Notes under the pieces: model-generated | Told to the model about the DNA's origin: nothing | What the model saw: the letters and a program-made list of their open reading frames with translations, nothing else | The model's database searches: none | NCBI RefSeq assembly: GCF_012223425.1 | Contig: NZ_CP038799.1 | Coordinates: forward strand, 4,944,249 to 5,008,248 | Origin: Mycolicibacterium frederiksbergense | GTDB taxonomy: Bacteria > Actinomycetota > Actinomycetes > Mycobacteriales > Mycobacteriaceae | Reading direction: 5' to 3' | DNA length: 64,000 nucleotides | Shown: positions 34,684-44,443 of the stretch, piece by piece | How positions within the stretch are numbered: position 1 is the stretch's first letter | Layout of the letters: the number at the start of each line of letters is the position of its first letter | Program-made: the position numbers and the translations under genes

Positions 34684-36039
34684 ATGAATGAGCATCAAGC
34701 AGTCGACATCGTCCTCATCGGCGGCGGCATCATGTCCGCGACCCTCGGCGCCATGCTTGCGGTGCAGGAGCGCACGCGGCGGATCGTCATCATCGAACGC
34801 GCCGACGACGTGGCCACCGAGAGCAGCCAGGCCTGGAACAACGCCGGCACGGGCCATTCCGGCTTCTGCGAGCTCAACTACATGCCCGACCCCACCGACG
34901 GCGCCGCAGCGATCGGGATCGCCGAGCAGTTTCAGTTGTCCCGGAGGTGGTGGGACCGACTTGCGGCCCAGGGGCTGCTGGATCAGAGCACCTTTCTGCA
35001 CACCGCGGCGCACATGGACGTGGTGTTCGGCGACCGAGATATCGCCTACCTACGCCGGCGATTCGAGACGCTGCACCGCGATCCGATGTTCGCTCACCTG
35101 GAGTACAGCGAGGACCCGGCCACCATCGCGGGCTGGGCGCCACTGGTGATGGAAGGCCGTGCAGCGGATGAGCGGGTCGCGGCGACCCGGCATCCTGGCG
35201 GCACCGATATCGACTTCGGCGTGCTGACATCCGCTCTGGTGCGGATCATCACCGATCGGGGAGGCCGGCTGCTGCTGCGCCACGATGTACGGGCCGTGGC
35301 GCGGGCGGCCGATGGATCCTGGCGGGTTTCCGGCCGGAATGCCGAGGGTGTCTTCGACGTACGGGCACCGGTGGTTTTCGTCGGGGCCGGCGGGAATGCC
35401 CTGCGGCTGCTGCAGCGTGCGAAGATCCCGGAGGTCCGCGGCTACGGAGTGCTGCCGGTGGGCGCGGCCTTCCTGCGCTGTTCGGACCCATACGTCGTAG
35501 CCCGGCACGACGCCAAGGTGTACGGGCAGGCCCCGACCGGGGCACCGCCGATGTCGGTGCCGCACCTGGACAAGCGAGTCGTCGACGGCGACGGTCACCT
35601 GATGTTCGGTCCGTACGCCACGTTCAGCACCAAACTGCTCAAGCACGGCCGCCGCACCGACTTCTTCACCACGCTGCGTTGGCACAACGTGGCCGTGCTC
35701 GCAACCGCGGTGTGGTCGAACCTGGCGCTGGTGCGGTATCTCATCGGCCAGTTGCTCGCGGGGCGCCGGCGACGGCATGCGCATCTGCGGCGGTACTACC
35801 CGAACGCGGATCCGGGGCAGTGGGAGCTGATCACCGCGGGGCAGCGAGCCCAGCTGGTCACCCCGGACGCCCGGCATCGGGGAGTGCTGCGCTCGGGTAC
35901 CGAATTGGTGGTATCGGCTGACGGCACAATCGCAGGGTTGCTCGGAGCCTCGCCAGGAGCGTCCACGGCAGTGCCGATCATGATCGATCTGCTGCAGCGC
36001 TGGGGTCACCGCGTCGGCACCGACCATCTGGCATCCTGA
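34684..36039 (+). CDS. mqo: Malate:quinone oxidoreductase-like FAD protein
   Basis: The 451-aa product matches the malate:quinone oxidoreductase family, membrane-associated FAD enzymes that oxidise malate and reduce quinone. Motifs: VLIGGGIMSATLGAML at the N-terminus for FAD, TESSQAWNNAGTGHSGFCEL (the family signature), ELNYMPDP and a C-terminal GASPGASTAV. It is about 40-50 residues shorter than most Mqo proteins. The ATG at 34684 is preferred over 34648 because the FAD fold starts soon after and GGTGGA precedes it. A divergent LysR regulator suggests substrate-dependent control. Confidence 0.87.
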   Translation: MNEHQAVDIVLIGGGIMSATLGAMLAVQERTRRIVIIERADDVATESSQAWNNAGTGHSGFCELNYMPDPTDGAAAIGIAEQFQLSRRWWDRLAAQGLLDQSTFLHTAAHMDVVFGDRDIAYLRRRFETLHRDPMFAHLEYSEDPATIAGWAPLVMEGRAADERVAATRHPGGTDIDFGVLTSALVRIITDRGGRLLLRHDVRAVARAADGSWRVSGRNAEGVFDVRAPVVFVGAGGNALRLLQRAKIPEVRGYGVLPVGAAFLRCSDPYVVARHDAKVYGQAPTGAPPMSVPHLDKRVVDGDGHLMFGPYATFSTKLLKHGRRTDFFTTLRWHNVAVLATAVWSNLALVRYLIGQLLAGRRRRHAHLRRYYPNADPGQWELITAGQRAQLVTPDARHRGVLRSGTELVVSADGTIAGLLGASPGASTAVPIMIDLLQRWGHRVGTDHLAS

Positions 36040-36043
36040 GGTC

Positions 36044-36454
36044 ATGACGGATCCGCAGTCGTACGGGGGCGACCCGGGCAACTTCCCACCGCCGGGCTAC
36101 CAGCCGCCGCCCGGCGGTGCCGGTTTCCCGCCACTCGGCCAGCCGGGTTACCCGCCGCCCCCGGGTGCGTACTTCGATCCGCTGGCCCCCTACGGGCGGC
36201 ATCCCATGACCGGGGAGCCGTTTTCCGAGAAGTCCAAGGTCATCGCCGGCCTGCTGCAGCTGTTGGGGTTGTTCGGCATCCTCGGCATCGGACGCTTCTA
36301 CCTGGGCTACACCGGACTGGGTGTGGCGCAGCTGCTGGTCGGCATCTTCACCTGCGGAATCGGTGCCATCATCTGGGGCATCATCGATGCAATCCTGCTG
36401 CTGACCGACAAGGTGCGCGACCCGCAAGGCCGCCCGCTGCGCGATGGCACCTGA
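36044..36454 (+). CDS. TM2-domain membrane protein
   Basis: The 136-aa product has a Pro/Gly/Tyr-rich N-terminus (1-60) and a TM2 domain (65-128) with two transmembrane helices around LGIGRFYLGYTGLGVAQLL. The conserved GxFYLG pattern marks the family; its function in bacteria is unknown. It begins 4 bases after the preceding stop and overlaps the next gene by 11 bases, so the two small membrane proteins are co-translated. Confidence 0.86.
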   Translation: MTDPQSYGGDPGNFPPPGYQPPPGGAGFPPLGQPGYPPPPGAYFDPLAPYGRHPMTGEPFSEKSKVIAGLLQLLGLFGILGIGRFYLGYTGLGVAQLLVGIFTCGIGAIIWGIIDAILLLTDKVRDPQGRPLRDGT

Positions 36455-36845
36455 GAGCGCGACCACCCGAGCCGGGCTGATCGGCGCCGGGGCGGCCGGC
36501 GCCGGCGCCCTGGCCTATATCGGCCTGGCCGACCCGCACCGGCCCGGGTTCCTGTTTCCCGGCTGCCCGTTCAAGGCGCTCACCGGCCTGGATTGCCCGG
36601 CGTGCGGTGGGCTGCGGATGACGCACGATCTGCTGAACGGCGATCTGACGGCCGCCGTCGTGGACAACGTCTTCCTCCTGGTGGCGTTGCCGGCGTTGGC
36701 GGTGTGGCTGGTGGTGCGGTGGCGGCGCGGCCTGACGCTCATGCCGATGGCGGCCACCGTCACGGTCGTCGTGGCCGCGGTGGCATGGACCGTGGTCCGC
36801 AACTGGCCGGGGTTCCCGCTGGTCCCCACCGTTCTCACCGGCTGA
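36444..36845 (+). CDS. DUF2752 membrane protein
   Basis: The 133-aa product carries the DUF2752 signature FPGCPFKALTGLDCPACGGL, containing a CP-x(n)-CP-C-GG pattern in the loop after the first helix, and three transmembrane helices. The paired Cys residues could be redox-active or bind a metal, but no function is established. It is coupled to the TM2-domain gene, a pairing common in actinobacteria. Confidence 0.85.
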   Translation: MAPESATTRAGLIGAGAAGAGALAYIGLADPHRPGFLFPGCPFKALTGLDCPACGGLRMTHDLLNGDLTAAVVDNVFLLVALPALAVWLVVRWRRGLTLMPMAATVTVVVAAVAWTVVRNWPGFPLVPTVLTG

Positions 36846-36876
36846 ATATCGCCGGGAAGTAACACGTTCTCGCTGA

Positions 36877-36882
36877 TACACT
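36877..36882 (+). promoter_or_regulatory. Candidate -10 for gltB
   Basis: TACACT fits TANNNT, 60 bases before the gltB start; no good -35 is seen 17 bases upstream. The resulting leader of about 50 nt has a strong GGAGG ribosome site. I saw no clear GlnR site (GTNAC-N6-GNAAC) here. Confidence 0.35.
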
Positions 36883-36941
36883 GCAGCTTCGGGCCGATGC
36901 AGTCCCTCCTATCGTCACGGAGACTGCGGAGGTAGATTCGC

Positions 36942-39900
36942 TTGCTGTTCTCGGCACTTCCCAAGGCCCAAGGCTTATACGACCCGGACAACGAATCGGA
37001 TTCCTGTGGCGTCGCCATGATCGCCGATATCGGGGGTCGACGCTCACACGGCATCGTCTCGGACGGACTCACCGCGTTGGAGCACCTGGAGCATCGCGGC
37101 GCGGCCGGCGCCGAGCCGAACAGCGGCGACGGCGCCGGAATCCTGATCCAGCTGCCGGTGGAGTTGTTCGCCGCAGTCGTCGATTTCGAGCTTCCGCAGC
37201 CAAATGCAGACGGCGCCAACACCTTCGCCGCCGGAATCTGTTTCCTGCCGCAGGATCCGGTCGCCCGCGCCGCCGAGTGCGCACGAATCGAGGCCATCGC
37301 CGCCGAGGAGCACCTGGCGGTCCTGGGCTGGCGCGAGCTGCCGATCGATCCCGGCGGCGCCGAAGTGGGTGCCACCGCGGTGGGCTGTATGCCTTATATG
37401 GCACAGCTTTTCGTCACCGCTTCCGGCGGCTGCGGCGGCATCGACCTGGACCGCCGGGTGTATCCGTTGCGCAAGCGGGCCGAACAGGGTGCGGTCTACT
37501 TCCCGTCGCTGTCCAGTCGAACCATCGCCTACAAGGGCATGCTCACCACGATGCAGCTGCCGCAGTTCTTTCCGGATCTGCGCGACGATCGCTGCATGAG
37601 TGCCATCGCCATCGTGCACAGCCGCTTCTCCACGAACACCTTCCCGTCGTGGCCGCTGGCGCATCCATTCCGGTTCGTGGCGCACAACGGGGAAATCAAC
37701 ACCGTCCGTGGCAACCGCAACAGGATGCATGCCCGCGAAGCCAAGTTGAGCAGCTCACTCATCCCCGGTGAACTGAGCCGCCTTTCGCCGATCTGCCCCA
37801 AGGACGGGTCGGACTCCGCGTCGTTCGATCAGGTACTGGAGCTGCTGCACCTGGGTGGCCGCAGCCTGCCGCACGCGGTGCTGATGATGATCCCGGAGGC
37901 CTGGGAGAACAACGCCACCATGGACCCGGCGCGGCGCGCGTTCTGGCAGTTCCATGCCTCGCTGATGGAGCCGTGGGACGGCCCCGCGTGTGTGACCTTC
38001 ACCGATGGCACCGTCGTCGGTGCGGTTTTGGACCGCAACGGATTACGGCCCGGCCGCTGGTGGCGCACCATCGACAACCGCATCATCCTGGCCAGTGAGA
38101 GCGGCGTGCTCGACGTGCCCAGCGCCGAGGTGGTGGCCAAAGGGCGCCTCGAGCCCGGCAAGATGTTCCTGATCGACACCGCCGCAGGTCGCATCGTCTC
38201 CGATGACGAGATCAAGGACGAACTCGCCGGTGCGCACGCCTACGGCGAATGGCTGCATGCCGGGTTGCTCGATCTCAAGACCCTGCCGGATCGCGTTCGC
38301 GTGCAACCCAATCACGAATCGGTGGTGCGCAGGCAGGTGTCGTTCGGCTACACCGAGGAAGAACTGCGGGTGTTGCTGACGCCGATGGCGGCATCCGGGG
38401 CCGAACCGCTGGGCTCGATGGGCACCGACACTCCGATCGCGGTGATGTCGCAACGATCCCGGCTGCTCTACGACTATTTCGTCGAACTGTTCGCCCAGGT
38501 CACCAACCCCCCGCTGGATGCCATCCGCGAAGCCGTCGTCACCTCCATGAGTCGGGTGATGGGCCCCGAGGAGAACCTGTTGGAGCCGACAGCGGCATCG
38601 TGTCGCCAGATCAGGCTCGGCTGGCCGGTGCTCGACAACGACGATCTCAACAAGATCGTGCACGTCAACGACGACGGCGAGCAGCCCGGCCTGCGCACCG
38701 CCGTGCTGCGCGCCCTCTACGACGTGGAACGCGGTGGGGAAGGCCTCGCCGAGGCGCTGGAGGAGCTGCGGATCCGCGCGTGCGAGGCAATCGCGAAAGG
38801 CGCTCGTACGCTGGTGATCTCGGATCGCGACTCCGACCACACCAGGGCTCCGATACCGTCGCTGCTGGCCGTCTCCGCGGTGCACCACCACCTGGTGCAC
38901 ACCAAGGAACGCACCGGTGTCGGGCTGGTGGTGGAAAGCGGTGATGCCCGCGAGGTGCACCATATTGCGATGCTGATCGGTTTCGGCGCCGCAGCGGTCA
39001 ACCCGTACCTGGCCTTCGAATCGATCGAGGACCTGATCCGCGAAGGGGAGCTCACCGGTATCGAGCCGGCCACCGCGGTGCGCAACTACCTCACCGCGCT
39101 CGGCAAGGGCGTGATGAAGGTGATGAGCAAGATGGGTATCTCGACGGTGTCCTCCTACACCGGCGCCCAGGCGTTCGAGGCGATCGGGCTGGACCGCGCC
39201 GTCATCGACGAGTACTTCACCGGCACGCCGATGCAACTCGGCGGTATCGGCCTGGACGTGCTGGCCCAGGAGGTCAGGTTCCGGCACCGGCGCGCCTATC
39301 CCGAAAACCCCACCGAACGGGCGTACCGGCGGTTGTCGGTCGGCGGGGAGTACCAGTTCCGCCGCGATGGCGAGCTGCACCTGTTCACCCCGGAAGTGGT
39401 CTTCCTGCTGCAGCATTCGACCCGCACCGGACGCCACGACGTCTTCGCCAAGTACTCCGAGGAGGTCAACCGGCTCTCCCGTGAGGGTGGCGCGCTGCGC
39501 GGGCTGTTCGGCTTCAAGACCGGAATGCGCGCACCCGTGCCGCTCGAGGAAGTCGAATCGGCGGAAGCGATCGTGACGCGGTTCAACACCGGCGCCATGA
39601 GCTACGGCTCGATCTCGGCCGAGGCGCACGAGACGATGGCCATGGCGATGAACAAGCTTGGCGGACGCTCGAACTCCGGTGAGGGCGGCGAGGATGCCGA
39701 CCGGCTGTATGACCCCAAACGGCGCAGCGCCGTGAAGCAGGTGGCGTCCGGACGGTTCGGCGTGACCAGCGACTACCTGGTGAATGCCACCGATATCCAG
39801 ATCAAGATGGCCCAAGGCGCCAAACCTGGTGAGGGTGGCCAGCTTCCGGGGTACAAGGTGTATCCCAATATCGCCAAGACCCGGCATTCCACTCCCGGAG

Positions 39901-41486
39901 TGGGTTTGATCTCACCGCCACCGCATCACGACATCTACTCGATCGAAGATCTGGCGCAGCTGATCCACGACCTGAAGAACGCCAACGACAAGGCCCGTAT
40001 CCACGTCAAGCTGGTCAGCTCGGTGGGTGTCGGTACGGTGGCCGCGGGCGTCTCGAAGGCACACGCCGACGTCGTGCTGATCTCCGGGTATGACGGCGGT
40101 ACCGGCGCGGCGCCGCTGACCTCGCTCAAGCACGCCGGGGCACCGTGGGAGATCGGACTGGCCGACACCCAGCAGACACTGATGCTCAACGGCTTACGTG
40201 ACCGCATCACCGTGCAGTGCGATGGCGGGATGCGCACCGCCCGCGATGTCATGGTCGCTGCATTGCTGGGGGCCGAGGAGTACGGATTCGCGACCGCGCC
40301 TCTGGTGGTCGCGGGCTGCATCATGATGCGGGTCTGCCACCTGGACACCTGCCCGGTCGGGGTGGCCACCCAGAATCCGGAACTGCGCGCGCGGTTCAAC
40401 GGCAAACCCGAGTTCGTGGAGAACTTCTTCCAGTTCATCGCCGAGGACATCCGGACGATGCTCGCCGAACTCGGCTTCCGCAGCCTCGACGAGGCGATCG
40501 GGCGGGTGGAGATGCTCGACACCGCCGAAGGTGTCGCGCACTGGAAGAGTCACGGCCTCGACCTCAGCCCGATCTTCGCGGTCCCGACGGATGCGCACGG
40601 CGCCGAGATCACCGAGCGCCGCAGGTTGCGCGATCAGGATCACGGTCTGGCCCAGGCGCTGGACCAGACGCTGGTGGCGCTCGCCGACGGCGCTCTGGAG
40701 GACGCTCACCCGGTCCGGCTGGAACTGCCGGTGCGCAATGTGAACCGCACGGTGGGCACGCTGTTGGGTTCGGAGGTGACCCGCCGCTACGGTGCCGACG
40801 GTCTGCCCGATGACACCATCCATGTCACGCTGACCGGTTCGGCCGGGCAGTCGCTGGGCGCATTCCTGCCCCCAGGTGTCACCCTGGACCTGATCGGCGA
40901 CGCCAACGACTATGTGGGCAAGGGCCTTTCGGGTGGACGCGTCATCGTCCGACCGCCCGATGATGTGCTGTTCCTGCCCGAGGACAACGTCATCGCCGGT
41001 AACACCCTGCTGTTCGGGGCCACCTCCGGCGAGGTCTTTCTGCGCGGACGGGTCGGGGAACGCTTCTGCGCCCGCAACTCCGGTGCGCTGGCCGTCGTCG
41101 AAGGCTGCGGCGACCACGCCTGCGAATACATGACCGGTGGGCGGGTGGTGGTGCTCGGCGACACCGGACGCAATATGGCGGCCGGGATGTCGGGCGGTAT
41201 CGCCTTCGTGCTCGGCCTCGATCCGGCGAAGGTGAACACCGAGATGGTGGATCTGCAGCGCCTCGATCCCGAGGACCTGACCTGGCTGCATGACGTGGTG
41301 GCGCGGCACGCGCAGGCCACCGGGAGCACCGTTGCGGGCTCGCTACTGGCGGACTGGCCGCGCCGCAGCGCGCAGTTCACCAAGATCATGCCGACCGATT
41401 ACGAGCGGGTGCTGCGCGCCACCCGGATGGCGAAGGCCGAAGGGCGAGACGTGGACACCGCGATCATGGAGGCCAGCCGTGGCTGA
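36942..41486 (+). CDS. gltB: GltB, glutamate synthase large subunit
   Basis: Glutamate synthase transfers the amide of glutamine to 2-oxoglutarate. The 1514-aa subunit has an N-terminal Ntn amidotransferase domain whose nucleophile is Cys22 in ESDSCGVAM, exposed after a 21-residue propeptide is cut. The central domain and the FMN synthase domain follow (about 830-1230; GAMSYGSISAEAHETMA, GYDGGTGAAPL), with 3Fe-4S Cys residues in CIMMRVCHLDTCPVG (near 1126). The C-terminal GXGXG domain (1270-1500) completes it. The start is a TTG at 36942 after GCGGAGG. It overlaps gltD by 8 nt. Confidence 0.97.
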   Translation: MLFSALPKAQGLYDPDNESDSCGVAMIADIGGRRSHGIVSDGLTALEHLEHRGAAGAEPNSGDGAGILIQLPVELFAAVVDFELPQPNADGANTFAAGICFLPQDPVARAAECARIEAIAAEEHLAVLGWRELPIDPGGAEVGATAVGCMPYMAQLFVTASGGCGGIDLDRRVYPLRKRAEQGAVYFPSLSSRTIAYKGMLTTMQLPQFFPDLRDDRCMSAIAIVHSRFSTNTFPSWPLAHPFRFVAHNGEINTVRGNRNRMHAREAKLSSSLIPGELSRLSPICPKDGSDSASFDQVLELLHLGGRSLPHAVLMMIPEAWENNATMDPARRAFWQFHASLMEPWDGPACVTFTDGTVVGAVLDRNGLRPGRWWRTIDNRIILASESGVLDVPSAEVVAKGRLEPGKMFLIDTAAGRIVSDDEIKDELAGAHAYGEWLHAGLLDLKTLPDRVRVQPNHESVVRRQVSFGYTEEELRVLLTPMAASGAEPLGSMGTDTPIAVMSQRSRLLYDYFVELFAQVTNPPLDAIREAVVTSMSRVMGPEENLLEPTAASCRQIRLGWPVLDNDDLNKIVHVNDDGEQPGLRTAVLRALYDVERGGEGLAEALEELRIRACEAIAKGARTLVISDRDSDHTRAPIPSLLAVSAVHHHLVHTKERTGVGLVVESGDAREVHHIAMLIGFGAAAVNPYLAFESIEDLIREGELTGIEPATAVRNYLTALGKGVMKVMSKMGISTVSSYTGAQAFEAIGLDRAVIDEYFTGTPMQLGGIGLDVLAQEVRFRHRRAYPENPTERAYRRLSVGGEYQFRRDGELHLFTPEVVFLLQHSTRTGRHDVFAKYSEEVNRLSREGGALRGLFGFKTGMRAPVPLEEVESAEAIVTRFNTGAMSYGSISAEAHETMAMAMNKLGGRSNSGEGGEDADRLYDPKRRSAVKQVASGRFGVTSDYLVNATDIQIKMAQGAKPGEGGQLPGYKVYPNIAKTRHSTPGVGLISPPPHHDIYSIEDLAQLIHDLKNANDKARIHVKLVSSVGVGTVAAGVSKAHADVVLISGYDGGTGAAPLTSLKHAGAPWEIGLADTQQTLMLNGLRDRITVQCDGGMRTARDVMVAALLGAEEYGFATAPLVVAGCIMMRVCHLDTCPVGVATQNPELRARFNGKPEFVENFFQFIAEDIRTMLAELGFRSLDEAIGRVEMLDTAEGVAHWKSHGLDLSPIFAVPTDAHGAEITERRRLRDQDHGLAQALDQTLVALADGALEDAHPVRLELPVRNVNRTVGTLLGSEVTRRYGADGLPDDTIHVTLTGSAGQSLGAFLPPGVTLDLIGDANDYVGKGLSGGRVIVRPPDDVLFLPEDNVIAGNTLLFGATSGEVFLRGRVGERFCARNSGALAVVEGCGDHACEYMTGGRVVVLGDTGRNMAAGMSGGIAFVLGLDPAKVNTEMVDLQRLDPEDLTWLHDVVARHAQATGSTVAGSLLADWPRRSAQFTKIMPTDYERVLRATRMAKAEGRDVDTAIMEASRG

Positions 41487-42981
41487 TCCGAACGGTTTTC
41501 TGAGGGTTCGCAAGCTGGACGCGGCCAAGCGGCCGGTCGACGAGCGGGTCGGCGACTGGCATGAGGTGTATGAGAGCCAGGATCCGCACGAGCGGGCCGG
41601 CGAGGTCTCCCAGCAGGCCCGCCGCTGCATGGATTGTGGAATCCCGTTCTGCCACTCGGGAACTGCGGGTTGCCCGCTGGGCAATCTGATACCGGAGTGG
41701 AACGACCTGGTGCGCCGCGGGCGGTGGGACGCAGCCAGCGACCGCCTGCACGCCACCAACAACTTCCCGGAGTTCACCGGCAGGCTCTGTCCGGCTCCGT
41801 GCGAGGCGGCCTGCGTGCTGTCGATCGCCGAGGAGACCACAGGCGGCAGCGTCACCATCAAACGGATCGAACAGTCCATCGTCGACCACGCCTGGATGAC
41901 GGGTTCGGTGGAGCCGCAGCCGCCGGCCATCGCGTCGGGACGCAGTGTGGCCGTGGTGGGTTCGGGCCCGGCCGGGCTGGCTGCCGCCCAGCAGCTCACC
42001 CGGGCCGGACACCACGTCACCGTCTACGAACGGGACAACCGCATCGGCGGGCTGATGCGCTACGGCATCCCGGAGTACAAGCTGGAGAAAGCGACCCTGA
42101 ACCAGCGGCTGTCCCAGATGCGCGCCGAGGGAACGCGTTTCGTCACCGAGTGCGAGGTCGGCGTCGATCTCTCGATCGAGGCGCTGCGGGCCCAGCACGA
42201 CGCCATCGTGCTGGCCGTCGGTGCGCTGAAGGGGAGGGACAACGACGTCGAGGGACGCGATCTCAACGGTGTGCATCTGGCGATGGAGCATCTGGTACCC
42301 GCCAACAAGGAATGCGAGGGTGACGGCCCCGCCGAGCTGACCGCCGCCGGCAAGCACGTCGTCATCATCGGTGGCGGCGACACCGGCGCTGACTGCCTGG
42401 GCACCGCGCACCGGCAGGGCGCCATCTCGGTGACCCAGCTGGACTACAACCCGGCACCGCCGGAGGCGCGCGACGACGAGCGTTCGCCGTGGCCCACCTG
42501 GCCGCTGCTGCTGCGCACCTCGCCGGCGCACGCCGAGGGCGGGGCTCGGCACTTCGAGGTGGCCGTGCAGCGGTTCCTCGGCGACGACCAGGGCAACGTG
42601 CGGGCCATGCAGATCGCCGAGGTCAAGGTCGAGCGGGACGGTCTCGGCCGCCGCGTGATCACCCCGGTCGGGGATCCCATCGAATTGCCGTGTGACCTGG
42701 CGCTGCTGGCCATCGGGTTCGAGGGTGTCGAGGAGATGGCGCTGCTGGACGGTCTCGGGCTGCGGCGCAACGGCCGCGGCACGCTGTCCTGCGGATCGGA
42801 CTGGCAGACCGAGGAGCCCGGAGTCTTCGTGTGCGGCGACGCGCACCGGGGCGCGTCGCTGATCGTCTGGGCCATCGCCGAGGGCCGCAGCGCCGCCCAC
42901 GCCGTGGACGCCTACCTCATGGGGGACTCGGACCTGCCGGCACCCGTGCGGCCCGGTGCCCTCCCTCTGGCCGTCATCTGA
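41479..42981 (+). CDS. gltD: GltD, glutamate synthase small subunit
   Basis: The 500-aa FAD iron-sulfur subunit passes electrons from NADPH to GltB. Four N-terminal Cys in QARRCMDCGIPFCHSG plus GRLCPAPCEAACV ligate two 4Fe-4S clusters. FAD binding is in VAVVGSGPAGLAAAQQL and NADPH binding in VVIIGGGDTGADCLG. The GTG at 41479 lies inside the end of gltB. It is followed 27 bases later by pyk. The gltBD-pyk order is as in other fast-growing mycobacteria, from memory. Confidence 0.97.
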   Translation: MADPNGFLRVRKLDAAKRPVDERVGDWHEVYESQDPHERAGEVSQQARRCMDCGIPFCHSGTAGCPLGNLIPEWNDLVRRGRWDAASDRLHATNNFPEFTGRLCPAPCEAACVLSIAEETTGGSVTIKRIEQSIVDHAWMTGSVEPQPPAIASGRSVAVVGSGPAGLAAAQQLTRAGHHVTVYERDNRIGGLMRYGIPEYKLEKATLNQRLSQMRAEGTRFVTECEVGVDLSIEALRAQHDAIVLAVGALKGRDNDVEGRDLNGVHLAMEHLVPANKECEGDGPAELTAAGKHVVIIGGGDTGADCLGTAHRQGAISVTQLDYNPAPPEARDDERSPWPTWPLLLRTSPAHAEGGARHFEVAVQRFLGDDQGNVRAMQIAEVKVERDGLGRRVITPVGDPIELPCDLALLAIGFEGVEEMALLDGLGLRRNGRGTLSCGSDWQTEEPGVFVCGDAHRGASLIVWAIAEGRSAAHAVDAYLMGDSDLPAPVRPGALPLAVI

Positions 42982-42994
42982 ATCGATTAACGAC

Positions 42995-43000
42995 TATGCT
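42995..43000 (+). promoter_or_regulatory. Candidate -10 for pyk
   Basis: TATGCT ends 8 nt before the pyk GTG, with no Shine-Dalgarno in between, so pyk may be expressed from a leaderless or nearly leaderless transcript as well as by read-through from gltD. Confidence 0.45.
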
Positions 43001-43008
43001 CATGCGAC

Positions 43009-44427
43009 GTGAATAGACGCGGAAAGATCGTCTGTACCCTCGGCCCGGCAACCTCCACCGATGAGTCGGTACGTGCCCTGGTCGAGGCGGGCATGGACGT
43101 CGCACGACTGAACTTCAGCCACGGCGATTACGCCGACCACGAGGAGTCCTACCGGCGTGTCCGGGCGGCCTCCGATTCCACCGGTCGGGCCGTCGGCATC
43201 CTCGCTGACCTGCAGGGACCCAAGATCCGGCTGGGGCGCTTCGCCGACGGCCCCACGGTGTGGAAGAACGGCGAGACCATCCGCATCACCGTCGAGGACT
43301 GCGCGGGCACCCACGACCGGGTGAGCACCACCTACAAGCGACTGGCCAAGGACGCCACGCCCGGCGACCGGGTCCTGGTCGACGACGGCAACGTCGGTCT
43401 CGTCGTCGAACACATCGACGGTGACGACGTGGTGTGCACCGTCACCGAGGGCGGCAAGGTCAGTAACAACAAGGGTATGTCGCTGCCCGGGATGAACGTC
43501 TCGGCGCCCGCGCTGTCGGAGAAGGACATCGAGGACCTGGAGTTCGCGCTGCGGCTCGGCGTCGACCTGGTCGCGCTCTCGTTCGTGCGCTCGCCCGCCG
43601 ATGTCGAGCTGGTCCACGAGGTCATGGACCGGGTGGGTCGCCGGGTCCCGGTGATCGCCAAGATGGAAAAGCCCGAGGCGATCGAGAACCTCGAGGCGAT
43701 CGTGCTGGCCTTCGACGCCATCATGGTGGCCCGTGGTGACCTGGGCGTCGAGCTGCCGCTCGAAGAGGTGCCGCTGGTGCAGAAGCGCGCCATCCAGATG
43801 GCGCGGGAGAACGCCAAGCCGGTGATCGTCGCCACCCAGATGCTGGAGTCGATGATCGAGAACTCGCGTCCCACCCGTGCGGAGGCCTCCGATGTGGCCA
43901 ACGCGGTGCTCGACGGCGCCGACGCGGTGATGCTGTCCGGTGAGACATCGGTGGGCAAGTTCGCGCTCGAAGCGGTGCGGACCATGGGTCGCATCCTGTC
44001 GGCGGTCGAGGGGAACTCCACCGAGGCGCCGCCGCTGACCCACGTGCCGCGCACCAAGCGCGGCGTCATCTCCTATGCCGCCCGCGATATCGGCGAGCGG
44101 TTGGAGGCCAAGGCGCTGGTCGCGTTCACCCAGTCCGGTGACACCGTGCGCCGGTTGGCCCGGCTGCACACCCCGCTGCCGCTGCTGGCGTTCACCGCGC
44201 TCCCCGAGGTGCGCAGTCAGCTGGCGTTGACCTGGGGCACCGAGACGTTCATCGTGCCGCACATCGACACCACCGACGGCATGATCCGGCAGGTCGATCA
44301 GTCGTTGCTGGACCTGGGCCGCTACAAGCGCGGTGACCTGGTGGTCATCGTCGCAGGCGCGCCGCCTGGCACAGTAGGCTCGACCAACCTGATCCATGTG
44401 CACCGGATCGGCGAGGACGACCACTAA
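43009..44427 (+). CDS. pyk: Pyruvate kinase
   Basis: The 472-aa enzyme converts phosphoenolpyruvate and ADP to pyruvate and ATP. It begins NRRGKIVCTLGPAT and has the active-site segment VIAKMEKPEAIENL followed by MVARGDLGVELP, the divalent cation and substrate site, and IVATQMLESMI. The B domain (about 70-165) and C-terminal regulatory domain (350-472) are complete. GTG start. Homologue of Rv1617, with tesB next as in M. tuberculosis. Confidence 0.97.
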   Translation: MNRRGKIVCTLGPATSTDESVRALVEAGMDVARLNFSHGDYADHEESYRRVRAASDSTGRAVGILADLQGPKIRLGRFADGPTVWKNGETIRITVEDCAGTHDRVSTTYKRLAKDATPGDRVLVDDGNVGLVVEHIDGDDVVCTVTEGGKVSNNKGMSLPGMNVSAPALSEKDIEDLEFALRLGVDLVALSFVRSPADVELVHEVMDRVGRRVPVIAKMEKPEAIENLEAIVLAFDAIMVARGDLGVELPLEEVPLVQKRAIQMARENAKPVIVATQMLESMIENSRPTRAEASDVANAVLDGADAVMLSGETSVGKFALEAVRTMGRILSAVEGNSTEAPPLTHVPRTKRGVISYAARDIGERLEAKALVAFTQSGDTVRRLARLHTPLPLLAFTALPEVRSQLALTWGTETFIVPHIDTTDGMIRQVDQSLLDLGRYKRGDLVVIVAGAPPGTVGSTNLIHVHRIGEDDH

Positions 44428-44443
44428 GAGACCGGAGCCAGAC

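Noticed and set aside
36850..36890. GlnR operator upstream of gltB
   Set aside because: A GTAAC half-site is present but no GNAAC partner lies six bases away.
38043..39887. 614-aa open frame on the - strand inside gltB
   Set aside because: Antisense shadow of conserved gltB sequence.
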